A stretch of 25,067 nucleotides of DNA from Porphyromonadaceae bacterium UBA2720 (GCA_002353885.1 DEKO01000134.1:1-25067), one strand, 5' to 3'; positions 1 through 7,850 are shown, numbered from the stretch's first letter. The notes: generated from the sequence alone by a model not told the origin. A program made the numbers and translations.

Positions 1-29
1 CGGCGTTTTTTTATGGTTGTGCATGGGAG

Positions 30-323
30 TCAGATGCTGCGCTCGACGGGCAACACCCAGGCACGCATGCCCAGCTTGGGACGCTCGACATCGAGCTGGT
101 GCAGACGGTCGAGCACGCGGTCCACATGGTCGTCCTCGGTCATCACCATCATCGACGCGGCCAGCGAGGGCCACGCGTGGGTGCCATAGTGCGGGTCGCC
201 GGTCTTGGTGCCGCGGCCCTGCACTTCCTGCCAGGCTGTGAAGCCACGACAGCCCAGTTGTGGCAGCTCGTCGACGAGCTGCTCATAGTATGCTTGGTCA
301 AATGCTATAAATATTGCTTTCAT
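30..323 (-). CDS. PII-like small protein of the PG0541 transporter-associated type
   Basis: This 97-residue soluble protein has no signal peptide or membrane segment. Its length and alternating strand/helix pattern suit a ferredoxin-like PII/CutA fold. A GRG-containing loop sits near residues 36-48 (QGRGTKTGDPHYG) in the place of a PII T-loop, followed by a hydrophobic strand (SLAASMMVMT) and an acidic helix. Small proteins of this kind are found at the end of RND efflux operons in Bacteroidota (PG0541-type). Their function is not established. A role in sensing or gating the pump is my inference. It is the last gene of the operon, 78 bp downstream of the RND pump. An A-rich purine stretch precedes the ATG. 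Family assignment is from pattern recognition and operon position, not a search. Confidence 0.8.
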   Translation of the reverse strand: MKAIFIAFDQAYYEQLVDELPQLGCRGFTAWQEVQGRGTKTGDPHYGTHAWPSLAASMMVMTEDDHVDRVLDRLHQLDVERPKLGMRAWVLPVERSI

Positions 324-343
324 CTTTTTCTTTTTATTACTAG

Positions 344-399
344 GTCGAATGGTCGAGCGGTCGAATATTCGAATACTCGGCCATTCGAGTGGATGAGTG
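344..399. repeat. 8-bp-period degenerate tandem repeat (GTCGAATG type)
   Basis: Seven consecutive octamers fill most of the spacer between the RND pump and the PII-like gene: GTCGAATG, GTCGAGCG, GTCGAATA, TTCGAATA, CTCGGCCA, TTCGAGTG, GATGAGTG. The core TCGA recurs in register in most units. The same octamer family appears at 3608-3639 in the next spacer of the operon. Function unknown. Confidence 0.75.
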
Positions 400-401
400 A
401 A

Positions 402-3400
402 TTATGCTTTTTTCTGAGCCTCGAGCTTCTGGTGGTGCTTCTTGCGCTTACGCTTGATGCCGTTGAAGGCAAAGATGGTGTACATCGTGGGCACGAACAG
501 CAGCGTCAAGATGGTCGAGAACGTCAGACCGCCGATGACGGCCACACCCATGGGGCGCCACATCTCGCTACCCTCACCACCGCCGATGGCCATAGGCACC
601 ATACCCAGGATGGTGGTCAGCGAGGTCATCAGCACCGGGCGCATGCGCGAGTGGCCGGCGTCGAGCACGGCGCGGCGTACGCTCATGCCACGCTCGCGGT
701 TGAGGGTGATGTAGTCGATGAGCACGATACCATTCTTCACAACGATACCAATCAGCATGATGGCGCCAATCATCGACATCACGTTCAAGTTGGTACCCGT
801 CAGCAGCAGTATCAGCACGATACCCGAGAAGGCAAACATGATCGAGGTCATGATGATGCCGGGATAGGTGAACGACTCGAACTGCGAGGCCATGACGATG
901 TAGACCAGGATGATGATGAGCACGGCCAGCATGCTCAGGTCGCGGAACGAGTCTTGCTGGTCCTCATAGCTACCGCTCAACTGGATGGTCACACCCGACG
1001 GCTTGTCCATCTTGTCGATGAGCGGCTGGGCCTCGGCGATGATCTCACTCATGGGGCGGTCTTGCACCACGGTCGACACGGTGATGATGCGCTCACGGTC
1101 CTTACGCTCGATGGTGGGCGGGTTGAACCGCTCGACCACGGTGCCCACCTCCTTGAGGCGGATGCCCTGTCCCTGAGCGTTGTAGAGCAAGATGTTCTCG
1201 ATGTCGGTCAGCGACTGGCGGTGACCCTTGTCATACATCACCTTGATGTCATACTCGTCGCCGTCCTCGCGGAAGTAGCTGGCCGTGGTGCCGTTGATGC
1301 GGTTGCGCAGTGCGCTGGCGGCGGTGCTCAGGTTCAAGCCGTAGATGGCCAACTTCTCGCGGTCGAAGTCCACCTGATACTCGGGCTGGTAGTCCGAGCG
1401 GCTGATGTTGATGTCGGCTGCACCCTTGATGCCCTCAAGCAACCGCTTCAGGCGCTGGGCCACGGTGTCGGTCTTCTCGAAGTCGTAGCCATAGATTTCA
1501 TAGTTGAGTGTGCTCTGGCCACTCATGCCGCCACCGCGGTTGCCGCCCACGTTGACCAGGGCCTTCTTGAACTCGGGGTAGTGCTTGAGGTCCTCACGCA
1601 TCAGGCCGGCAATCTCGACGATGCCGCGCTTGCGCTCGCTGGGGTTGACCAGACGGATGTTCATCGAGATGATGTGCGAGCCGTTGTTCTGCATCGAGGC
1701 AAAAGTATTGTCGCTCGACGCCTGGCCCACGGTGTAGTTGAACACCTTGATCTCGGGATACTTCTCGGTCCACTCTTTGTACAGGCGTTCGGTCACTTCT
1801 TTGGCCAGCTCGACGCGGCTGCCGATGGGCAGCTCCAGGTTCACACCCAGGCGGCTGTTGTCCATCGTGGGGAAGAACTCGCTGCCGATGAACCGGGCCA
1901 GGAACATCGAGGCCACGAAGATGCCCAGTGCGGCGGCTGTGGTGATCCAGCGGTGGGTCACACAAACGCTCAACACACGTTTGAACCAGTCATCCAGCTT
2001 GTCGAGGAAGTTCTCTATCGGGCCATAGATCTTGTGGAACAGCGGGCTGTCCTGGCGGTGCTGCTTGAGCATGCGCGAGCACAGCATCGGAGTCAGCGAC
2101 AAGGCTGCGGTGGTCGAGATAATCATCATGATGCACACCATCCAGCCCAGCTGGCGGAACAGCACACCGGTCATGCCCGTGACCAGCGTCAGCGGGAAGA
2201 ACACGGCAATCAGCGTCAACGTCGACGCGATGACCGAGATGGCCACCTCGTTGGTGCCATGCACGGCGGCCTGCTTGGGGTCGGAGCCACGCTCGATGTG
2301 CGTGGTGATGTTCTCCAGCACCACAATGGCATCGTCCACCACCATACCGATGGAGATGGACAGCGATGACAGCGACACGATGTTCAGCGTGTTGCCCGTG
2401 GCAAAGAGGTAGATAAACGAGGCAATCAGCGAGATGGGGATCGTGAGCACGATGATGACCGTGGCACGCCAGCGGCCCAGGAAGAAGAACACCACCAGCA
2501 CCACAAACAACAGGGCGTAGAGCACTGTCTCGACCAGCGACGAGATGGTGTTGCGGATGTTGTCGCTCGTGTCGACGATGTAGTCCAGCTTGACGTCGCT
2601 GGGCAGGTTCTTCTGAATCGACGGCAGAATCTTGGCCACCTGGTTAGAAATCTCCACACTGTTGGCACCGCTCTGCTTCTGGATGATGACCATGGCACCT
2701 TTCACACCGTTGTTGAACGATTCCTGGGCGCGCTCCTCGAGCGAGTCGTCGATGGTGGCGATGTCGCTCAGGTGCACCACGCCGCCATTGCTGGCGCCAA
2801 CGACGATGTTTTTCATCTCCTCGGGATCCTTGAACTCGCCCTGCACACGCAGCGAGTAGGTGTCGCTGCCGATGTCGAACGTACCGCCGGGAATGTTGCG
2901 GTTCTCGGCACCAATCAGCGTGGCTACGCTCTCGACGCTGATGTGATAGGCCTCCATGCGCAGGGGGTCGAGGTAGACGTGGATCTCACGCTTGGGCGCA
3001 CCGGCAATCGACACCGAGCCCACGCCGTCGACACGGGCCAGCGGGTTGGCTACGTTCTCGTCCAGAATCTTGTACAGACCCGGCATGCTCTCGCCGGCCT
3101 GCACCGACAGCAACGCGATGGGAATCATGTCGCTCGAGAACTTGAAGATGACAGGTGTGTTCGAGTCGTCGGGCAGATAGCTTGTGATCATGTCCAGCTT
3201 GTCGCGCACGTCGTTGGTCAACGCGTCGATGTCGTAGCCATACTCAAACTCCAGCGTGATGATCGACACATTCTCGCGCGAGTTTGACGTGATGTGCTTC
3301 AGGTGCTCGACCGAGTTGAGCGTGTTCTCCAGCGGTCGAGTCAGGTTCTGCTCAATATCTTGCGCACTTGCGCCCTGATAGGTCGTCATCACCATGATGG

Positions 3401-3530
3401 TGTTGGTGTCCACATCGGGGTACAAGTCGATGGGTAACTTCTGCAGCGAGAACAGACCGATGATGGTCACGGCCACAAAAATCAAGATGGTCGTCACCGG
3501 TCGCTTCACTGAACTGCTATATAGACTCAT
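402..3530 (-). CDS. RND efflux pump inner-membrane permease (AcrB/MexB-like, HAE family)
   Basis: This 1042-residue protein has the usual RND length and layout: an N-terminal membrane helix, a large periplasmic loop, a helix bundle, a second periplasmic loop and a second bundle. The proton-relay residues are visible. An Asp-Asp pair lies at about 399-400 in GMVVDDAIVVLENI (TM4), and a lysine at about 932 in GIVVKNGIVLIDYI (TM10). Together these identify an active proton-driven drug/hydrophobe exporter working in the inner membrane with the adaptor and outer-membrane channel encoded upstream. The Lys-rich cytoplasmic tail (KRKRKKHHQK) is ordinary. Substrates cannot be read from the sequence. 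It is fourth in the operon, 130 bp downstream of the adaptor, with a repeat-filled spacer between them. The TetR-type regulator at the head of the operon probably controls it. Confidence 0.96.
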   Translation of the reverse strand: MSLYSSSVKRPVTTILIFVAVTIIGLFSLQKLPIDLYPDVDTNTIMVMTTYQGASAQDIEQNLTRPLENTLNSVEHLKHITSNSRENVSIITLEFEYGYDIDALTNDVRDKLDMITSYLPDDSNTPVIFKFSSDMIPIALLSVQAGESMPGLYKILDENVANPLARVDGVGSVSIAGAPKREIHVYLDPLRMEAYHISVESVATLIGAENRNIPGGTFDIGSDTYSLRVQGEFKDPEEMKNIVVGASNGGVVHLSDIATIDDSLEERAQESFNNGVKGAMVIIQKQSGANSVEISNQVAKILPSIQKNLPSDVKLDYIVDTSDNIRNTISSLVETVLYALLFVVLVVFFFLGRWRATVIIVLTIPISLIASFIYLFATGNTLNIVSLSSLSISIGMVVDDAIVVLENITTHIERGSDPKQAAVHGTNEVAISVIASTLTLIAVFFPLTLVTGMTGVLFRQLGWMVCIMMIISTTAALSLTPMLCSRMLKQHRQDSPLFHKIYGPIENFLDKLDDWFKRVLSVCVTHRWITTAAALGIFVASMFLARFIGSEFFPTMDNSRLGVNLELPIGSRVELAKEVTERLYKEWTEKYPEIKVFNYTVGQASSDNTFASMQNNGSHIISMNIRLVNPSERKRGIVEIAGLMREDLKHYPEFKKALVNVGGNRGGGMSGQSTLNYEIYGYDFEKTDTVAQRLKRLLEGIKGAADINISRSDYQPEYQVDFDREKLAIYGLNLSTAASALRNRINGTTASYFREDGDEYDIKVMYDKGHRQSLTDIENILLYNAQGQGIRLKEVGTVVERFNPPTIERKDRERIITVSTVVQDRPMSEIIAEAQPLIDKMDKPSGVTIQLSGSYEDQQDSFRDLSMLAVLIIILVYIVMASQFESFTYPGIIMTSIMFAFSGIVLILLLTGTNLNVMSMIGAIMLIGIVVKNGIVLIDYITLNRERGMSVRRAVLDAGHSRMRPVLMTSLTTILGMVPMAIGGGEGSEMWRPMGVAVIGGLTFSTILTLLFVPTMYTIFAFNGIKRKRKKHHQKLEAQKKA

Positions 3531-3551
3531 GTTTTCTTAATTTAGACTTTG

Positions 3552-3660
3552 ACTTTAGTTTTTAGACGTTAGACGTTAGACTCTAGGCCTTAGACTTTAG
3601 ATGTTAGCTCGAATGCTCGAATGTTCGAATGCTCGAAACTAACAACTAACAACTAAAAAC
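3552..3660. repeat. three adjacent short-period repeat arrays in the adaptor-pump spacer
   Basis: Read on the plus strand, the spacer holds TTAGACG/TTAGACT-type units (about 3552-3607), then octamers CTCGAATG, CTCGAATG, TTCGAATG and CTCGAAAC (3608-3639), then heptamers AACTAAC, AACTAAC and AACTAAA (3637-3657). Three unrelated repeat families lie end to end in about 110 bp without a gene. The octamer matches the array at 344-399. Confidence 0.75.
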
Positions 3661-4710
3661 TTACTTCGTAATCTCAACCTTGGCTCCGTTGGTCAGGCGG
3701 CTCTGGCCCTCGGTCACCACCTGGGTGCCCGGCGTGAGGCCGCTCACAATCTCATAACGATTCTCCATGCGACGTCCCAGCGTCACCTCGCGGAACTCGA
3801 CCGTGCCGTTGTGGTAGACGTAGACATAGCGCACGCCCGAGCCGGTCTGCTTCTGGATGGCGCGGTCGGTCACCACCACGTTGTGTGTCGTGCCGAAGTT
3901 GAAGTTCACGCGCGCAAACATACCTGTGTGCACACGGTTGCCGCTGTTGGCAATGGTCACCTCCACCTGGAACGTGCGGTTGTTGGGGTCAATCGTGGGG
4001 TGGATGATGTGCACCTGGCCGGGGAAGACCTCCTCGCCGTAGGTGTCAAGACGCACGTCTACCTTCATGCCCACCTTCACCTTGGGGAAGTCGCTCTCGT
4101 TGACGTTAACCACAACCTTGAGGGGTTGTTGCTGCTCGATGACCAGGATGGGGCCTGCCGGCAGGTCGCCAGCGTCATAGTTCTTGGCCGTGACCACACC
4201 GCTCACCGGGGCGGTCAGCGTCGTGTTCTCTTGCATCGTGCGCAGCTGGCGCTGGGTCGACTCGATGGCGCGGGCCTGGGCGTCGTAGGCGGCCTGCATC
4301 TGGTCGACACTTTGCTGCGTGCCGCCGCCAATCTTCACCAGCTCCTTCATGCGGTCAAGGTCGCGCTTCTGGTTGGCGAGCTGGATGCGCTGCTGGTCGA
4401 TGGCGGCCTGCTGAGTGGCGATGTTCACATCGTCAAGCACCACCACGGCCTGGCCGGCGCGCACGTGGCTGCCCACGTCCACCAGCAGGCGCTTGATGCG
4501 CGCACCGTTGTTCGACGAGATGTTGTTGGTCTTGAAGGCCTCGACGGTGGCAGTGTATTCGCTCACCTGCGCCACGTCCTCGTCATACACAGTTTCTACT
4601 TTCACCATGGGCAGCTCTTCCTTCTGCCCGGCAGCCTTGTCGTCCTTCTTGGTGCAAGCACTCAGCACCATCAGCCCCATGGCCGCGATTAATAATCCTT
4701 TTGTCTTCAT
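3661..4710 (-). CDS. RND efflux periplasmic adaptor (membrane-fusion protein), lipoprotein
   Basis: This 349-residue adaptor begins with a lipoprotein signal ending in the lipobox LSAC (Cys19), so the mature protein should be anchored by lipid. The order is typical of HlyD/AcrA-type adaptors: a first half-lipoyl region (about 60-92), an alpha-helical hairpin (about 93-160, rich in Gln and charged heptads), a second half-lipoyl region (TLTAPVSGVVTAKN, about 163-178), a beta-barrel and a membrane-proximal domain ending in a conserved-looking SGLTPGTQVVTEGQ stretch. It joins the inner-membrane pump to the TolC-like channel. It lies 93 bp downstream of the channel gene and upstream of the pump in the same operon. 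Length and all domains appear intact. Confidence 0.95.
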   Translation of the reverse strand: MKTKGLLIAAMGLMVLSACTKKDDKAAGQKEELPMVKVETVYDEDVAQVSEYTATVEAFKTNNISSNNGARIKRLLVDVGSHVRAGQAVVVLDDVNIATQQAAIDQQRIQLANQKRDLDRMKELVKIGGGTQQSVDQMQAAYDAQARAIESTQRQLRTMQENTTLTAPVSGVVTAKNYDAGDLPAGPILVIEQQQPLKVVVNVNESDFPKVKVGMKVDVRLDTYGEEVFPGQVHIIHPTIDPNNRTFQVEVTIANSGNRVHTGMFARVNFNFGTTHNVVVTDRAIQKQTGSGVRYVYVYHNGTVEFREVTLGRRMENRYEIVSGLTPGTQVVTEGQSRLTNGAKVEITK

Positions 4711-4737
4711 TATATGGGTTTTATTTTGATTCTAATC

Positions 4738-4798
4738 TTATGAATTAAGAATTGTGAATTCTGAATTAGTGATCAATAATTCTTAATTCTAAATTATT
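4738..4798. repeat. AATT-rich short-period repeat in the tolC-adaptor spacer
   Basis: The spacer between the outer-membrane channel gene and the adaptor gene is made of variants of GAATTAAGAATT, TGAATTCTGAATT and ATTCTTAATTC with a period near 9-10 bp. It is AT-rich, in contrast to the GC-rich genes on either side. No promoter matching the Bacteroidota consensus was noticed in it. Confidence 0.6.
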
Positions 4799-4803
4799 TA
4801 TTA

Positions 4804-6219
4804 TTAATTGACGTAGTGGGTGTTGCCCAGTACGTTCTCGAGGTTGCTCTCGGCCACGAGGTAGTTGTAGATGGCCTGGTAGTAGCTCAGGCGGGCGGCC
4901 ATCAGGGCATCGTCGGTGTCGCGCAGTTGGATGAACGACGCTGCACCAATCTGGAAGCTCTTCTGCATGATGTCACTGGCTTTCTCGGCCTGCTTCACGC
5001 CGCCCTCGTTGCTCTCAATCTGCTTGATGCTCTTGTTGATGTTGTCCATCTGACTCTGCACCTGCACGTGCAGCGAACGCTCCAGGTTCTCGCGCTGCCA
5101 CTTCATCTCACGGGCCTGAATCTCGGCCTGCTTGATGCGGTTCACGCGCTGGAAACCGGTGAAGATGGGGAAGGCTAGTGTCAGCCCGACGCTCGACATG
5201 GGGTTGAACTTCAAGTCCTTGAACGGCGTGCCGTTGGACATGGCGCTCCACATGTAGTTGGCGCTGCCGGTCAGGGTGGGGTACCAGGCGGCCTTCTGCA
5301 CGTCCACCACCTTTTTGAGGTAGTCGGTCTGCAGGTCCAGCGACTTGAGGTTGGTGTTCTTGACCAGCGAGGTGTCGGTCGAGAGATAGCGGCCATACAT
5401 CAGGCTTTTATACTGGTCCAGGGTCTCGGTGGTGGTGAAGTCCTGGCGCACGTCCATGCCCATGAGCAGCTGCAGCTGCAGCTTGAGTTGGCGGATGGAG
5501 TTCTCGGCCTCAAGAATCGAGGGCTCAAGGTTGGTCACGGCCACGTTGGCGCGCAACACGTCATACTCACTGGCTGTGCCCAGCTCATATTGCTTCTGAT
5601 AGATGTAGGCATGCTGCTTGGCCGTGGCGTGGTTGGCCTCGATGACGGCCTTGGTGTGCTGGGCCAGCAGCAGGGCATAATAGGCATTCTTGACCTGTGT
5701 CACCAGCGCAATCTTGTTGGCGCGGGCGGCCTCAAGGGTCTGCAATATCTGGTTGTTGTTGAGCTTGATGGTCTTCCACAGGCTGGGCACAATCAGGGGC
5801 ACGGTGGCCGAGAAACCCGCCTGGTGGCTGTTGTCGCGGCCCATCTTCATGCCTTGGCCGCTGCCGGCGCTCTTCGAGGCCTTGCCGGCAGTGCTGCCGG
5901 TGATGTCGTCGCCAGTGTCGTCGCTGGGCGTGGTGCTGCCACCGCCGCCAAAGGCTCCTGCGTCGATATAGATGGTCTGCAGGGCCAGGTTGCGGGTGTA
6001 CTGCGCGCTGAAGTTCACTTCGGGCAACAACTTGCCCAACGTCTCCTTCTTGGCATAGTCGACACGCTCGATTTCCATCGAGTCGACTTTGACGGTCGGG
6101 TTCTCACTCAGGGCGATGCGTATGCACTGGTCCAGCGACAGGGGCAGCACGTTCTGTGCCACGCCCAGCAGTCCGCTGCCAGCAAGCATCATGGTCAGGA
6201 TGAATGTTTTGATGTTCAT
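4804..6219 (-). CDS. TolC-family outer membrane efflux channel
   Basis: This 471-residue protein has a signal peptide (residues 1 to about 21, ending GVAQ). Two related halves follow, each with long alpha-helical stretches (for example IKLNNNQILQTLEAARANKI and the C-terminal ASFIQLRDTDDALMAARLSY). It is the outer-membrane exit duct for the pump encoded downstream. A Gly/Ser/Asp-rich segment at about residues 87-130 (GAFGGGGSTTPSDDTGDD onward) lies where the first external loop of the beta-barrel should be and looks like an enlarged surface loop. The gene starts 9 bp after the TetR-type regulator, so the two are cotranscribed. Its first 58 bp or so and the end of the regulator are duplicated at 7268-7382. 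Confidence 0.94.
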   Translation of the reverse strand: MNIKTFILTMMLAGSGLLGVAQNVLPLSLDQCIRIALSENPTVKVDSMEIERVDYAKKETLGKLLPEVNFSAQYTRNLALQTIYIDAGAFGGGGSTTPSDDTGDDITGSTAGKASKSAGSGQGMKMGRDNSHQAGFSATVPLIVPSLWKTIKLNNNQILQTLEAARANKIALVTQVKNAYYALLLAQHTKAVIEANHATAKQHAYIYQKQYELGTASEYDVLRANVAVTNLEPSILEAENSIRQLKLQLQLLMGMDVRQDFTTTETLDQYKSLMYGRYLSTDTSLVKNTNLKSLDLQTDYLKKVVDVQKAAWYPTLTGSANYMWSAMSNGTPFKDLKFNPMSSVGLTLAFPIFTGFQRVNRIKQAEIQAREMKWQRENLERSLHVQVQSQMDNINKSIKQIESNEGGVKQAEKASDIMQKSFQIGAASFIQLRDTDDALMAARLSYYQAIYNYLVAESNLENVLGNTHYVN

Positions 6220-6277
6220 ATTCTTGTCTTAGTTTTTGTTCATGAATGGGGTGCGGCGCCCGTGCAGCAGGGTGTCG
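6162..6277. repeat. tolC-tetR junction, copy 1 of a duplicated segment
   Basis: This stretch covers the start of the outer-membrane channel gene and the last codons of the regulator. It recurs at 7268-7382 with about two substitutions and one 1-bp indel, in the same orientation. Because it is coding here, this is the parental copy. Confidence 0.93.
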
Positions 6278-6855
6278 ATATACTCGATGCCCTCGGGCGT
6301 GGCCATGCCGCGCAGGAAGTTGACAAACGCCCCGTCGAACACCTCGACACGGTCGAAGCCGAAGTCCTGCAGCCGGTCGCTGCTGTGCACGTTGCGGATG
6401 GTGCTCAGGAACAGGAACGCGGCAATGTCGGTGTTGATGCCGCGCACCACATGGCCCTCGTCCTGAGCCTTCTTGAGCACTTGACTCAGGCCTAGCACAA
6501 ACTGCCGCTCCTGTTCTTGCTGATGCGCAAAAATCTCGGGATAGAGACGACGTATCTCGTCGACATAGTTCATCGACGACTCGCGCAAGTACTCACGCAC
6601 ACGCTTATACACCTTGAACAGCGCCTCATAGCAGTTGGGTGCCGAGTCGAAGATGGCGCGGACCTCCTGGTTCTGACGCTGGTGATGCGCGTCGATGCAT
6701 TCCTTGATGAGGGTGCGCTTGTCGGGGAAGGTCTCGTAGAGCGTGCGCTTGCTGATACCACAAGAACGCGCCACCAGGTCCATTGTCATCGACTGTGGAC
6801 CGATGCGCGACAGCAGCTTGCCGGCCTCGCTCAATATATGTTCTCGAGTACTCAT
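6229..6855 (-). CDS. TetR/AcrR-family transcriptional regulator of the efflux operon
   Basis: This 208-residue regulator starts at MSTREHILSEAG. A longer frame upstream (to 6945) runs through repeat-derived sequence and gives an unlikely His/Asn-rich leader, so I chose the internal ATG. The N-terminal helix-turn-helix spans about residues 6-50 with the family signature around DLVARSCGISKRTLYETFPDK. The C-terminal part is helical and should bind a ligand. Such proteins usually repress an adjacent efflux operon and lose DNA binding when the exported compound is present. It is the first gene of the operon and ends 9 bp before the TolC-type gene. A good Bacteroidota promoter lies about 135 bp upstream. 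Confidence 0.93.
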   Translation of the reverse strand: MSTREHILSEAGKLLSRIGPQSMTMDLVARSCGISKRTLYETFPDKRTLIKECIDAHHQRQNQEVRAIFDSAPNCYEALFKVYKRVREYLRESSMNYVDEIRRLYPEIFAHQQEQERQFVLGLSQVLKKAQDEGHVVRGINTDIAAFLFLSTIRNVHSSDRLQDFGFDRVEVFDGAFVNFLRGMATPEGIEYIDTLLHGRRTPFMNKN

Positions 6856-6865
6856 TAAATAGTTA

Positions 6866-6981
6866 TTTAACTTTCTAATGTAGTGATGTAGTTCAGTAGT
6901 ACTGTAGTTCAGTAGTTCAGCCGACACATGATGATGGCAGTTCAAGCGGCATGCCGCGTTCCTACTCCCTACTCCCTACTT
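6866..6981. repeat. repeat-rich leader upstream of tetR
   Basis: Between the tetR start and its promoter lie repeated GTAGTTCAGTA units (about 6885-6919) and a heptamer array CTACTCC, CTACTCC, CTACT (6962-6980). No gene is evident. The array would be transcribed as part of the operon leader. I could not pick out a convincing TetR operator palindrome. Confidence 0.6.
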
Positions 6982-6990
6982 TTCGGGCTG

Positions 6991-7021
6991 CAAAATTAGT
7001 AGAAAACTCGTGAAACGCAAA
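6991..7021 (-). promoter_or_regulatory. Bacteroidota-type promoter for the efflux operon
   Basis: On the minus strand the -33 box TTTG (7021-7018) and -7 box TAATTTTG (6998-6991) are separated by 19 bp, a full match to the known TTTG/TAnnTTTG consensus. It reads toward tetR and would give a leader of roughly 125 nt. Confidence 0.8.
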
Positions 7022-7076
7022 AAGTTTTCTCGGTTTTTCGTCACTTGGACCAAACTTTTTCTGATTATTAACAATT

Positions 7077-7109
7077 CGGGGGGCAGAGCCCTGTTGGCTC
7101 CGCCCCCCG
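7077..7109 (-). terminator. hairpin of cassette copy 1, probable terminator
   Basis: CGGGGGGC pairs with GCCCCCCG around an inner GAGCC/GGCTC stem with one mismatch and a CTGTT loop. On the minus strand it comes after the toxin/immunity remnant and just before the tetR promoter. It would therefore insulate the efflux operon from island transcription. The following tract is only moderately T-rich. Confidence 0.6.
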
Positions 7110-7161
7110 ATGTGGGTCAGCCGGTTCAGATTGTCTTACTCAAACATCTCGTCGGTTAAAG

Positions 7162-7204
7162 CCCCCTAAATCCCCCCTGAAGTGGGGGACTTTCTGTTGT
7201 GGCT
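7162..7204. repeat. C-rich dispersed intergenic repeat, copy 1
   Basis: The core CCCCCTAAATCCCCCCTGAA followed by a G run and GGACTTTCTGTTGTGGCT recurs in inverted orientation at 18901-18944 with few differences. It can fold, since TCCCCCC faces the later G run. It looks like a small dispersed palindromic element. It lies at the apparent join between the two halves of the local duplication. Confidence 0.75.
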
Positions 7205-7223
7205 GCTCGGGGCATCCCCCCCA

Positions 7224-7325
7224 TCAGGGGGGGGACAGAGAGGGGCACTCAGCGTCATATTGAGCCCCGCCCAGCAGTCCGCTGCCAGCAAGCATCATGG
7301 TCAGGATGAATGTTTTGGTGTTCAT
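7224..7325 (-). pseudogene. duplicated 5' fragment of the TolC-family gene
   Basis: The duplicated junction carries the channel gene's ATG and signal-peptide codons (MNTKTFILTMMLAGSG...). It leaves homology after about 20 codons and stops at codon 34 in C-rich repeat sequence. It could at most yield a 33-residue signal-peptide-like product. It is a remnant, not a functional channel. Confidence 0.75.
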
Positions 7326-7382
7326 ATTCTTGTCTTAGTTTTTGTTCATGAATGGGTACGGCGCCCGTGCAGCAGGGTGTCG
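7268..7382. repeat. tolC-tetR junction, copy 2 (displaced)
   Basis: This is a near-identical copy of 6162-6277. A 1-bp loss near 7357 shifts the regulator's terminal codons, so the tetR end here is not functional. Homology to the locus stops at 7382, where AT-rich foreign-looking DNA begins. Confidence 0.93.
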
Positions 7383-7459
7383 CCAGTGCTTAGTGTGATG
7401 AATGTCAAGTGACCGTTCATATTAATGCAGGTATAATTTGTATTATAAAAACTTGATTT

Positions 7460-7843
7460 TTAAAGTTCATAGAAAAATATTATCAATAGAGTTGGTGACA
7501 AAGCAACTAAACAATATAATAGGATGATGGATATAGATTTAATTCTGGACTTAGGCTTAAATCTATCTAATACCATTTTACGAGTTTTATAATCCTCGTA
7601 TCGTGCTTGGAACTCAATGTATATCATCATGAGAACTATAACCAAGATGATTGCAACTATGGCAGCGAATTTTTTGGGCATAATTAATGTTGCCAAACTT
7701 CCTAGGGAAATGTAACTGGGCAATAGTAGTGCGAATAGCATTAAATGACAGGCTCTGCCAGTTTTTGCAAAGTCATTATCACTATTTTGTAAAACATATA
7801 AGTGATAGAAAAGCAGGTCAATAACTTTTTCAAAAAATTCCAT
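7460..7843 (-). CDS. small membrane protein, possible immunity protein to the adjacent toxin remnant
   Basis: I do not recognise a named family for this 127-residue protein. It has an N-terminal amphipathic region, a helical hairpin of two hydrophobic segments (about residues 34-50 and 58-77), a basic cytoplasmic-looking stretch (KTRKMVLDRFKPKSRIKS) and a third hydrophobic segment near the C-terminus (about 104-124). It begins 7 bp after the stop of the truncated toxin-like frame, so the two are probably cotranscribed. Small membrane proteins just downstream of toxins that act on membranes are often immunity proteins, and that role is inference from position. The gene is visibly AT-rich compared with its neighbours, suggesting transfer. 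The start ATG is well separated from alternatives. Confidence 0.6.
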   Translation of the reverse strand: MEFFEKVIDLLFYHLYVLQNSDNDFAKTGRACHLMLFALLLPSYISLGSLATLIMPKKFAAIVAIILVIVLMMIYIEFQARYEDYKTRKMVLDRFKPKSRIKSISIILLYCLVALSPTLLIIFFYEL

Positions 7844-7850
7844 TCTTATA

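Larger units (their letters stand above)
6980..7117. repeat. 138-bp terminator-promoter cassette, copy 1
   Basis: It matches 8274-8411 at 135 of 138 positions by my alignment, with a constant offset of 1294 bp and the same orientation. It contains, in minus-strand order, a strong G/C hairpin followed by a consensus promoter. The two copies flank the AT-rich island. Confidence 0.95.

Noticed and set aside
99..2369. Long plus-strand open frame of 756 codons opposite the RND pump gene
   Set aside because: It is the antisense of the pump gene and is rich in His, Gly, Val and Asp from reverse-complement codons. It has no recognisable domain.
6856..6945. N-terminal extension of the TetR regulator by 30 residues
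   Set aside because: The extension is encoded by short tandem repeats and precedes the canonical MSTREHILSEAG start.
7158..7240. CRISPR-like appearance of repeated C and G runs
   Set aside because: There is no regular repeat-spacer periodicity and no cas gene. It is a pair of C/G-run hairpins of a dispersed intergenic repeat.
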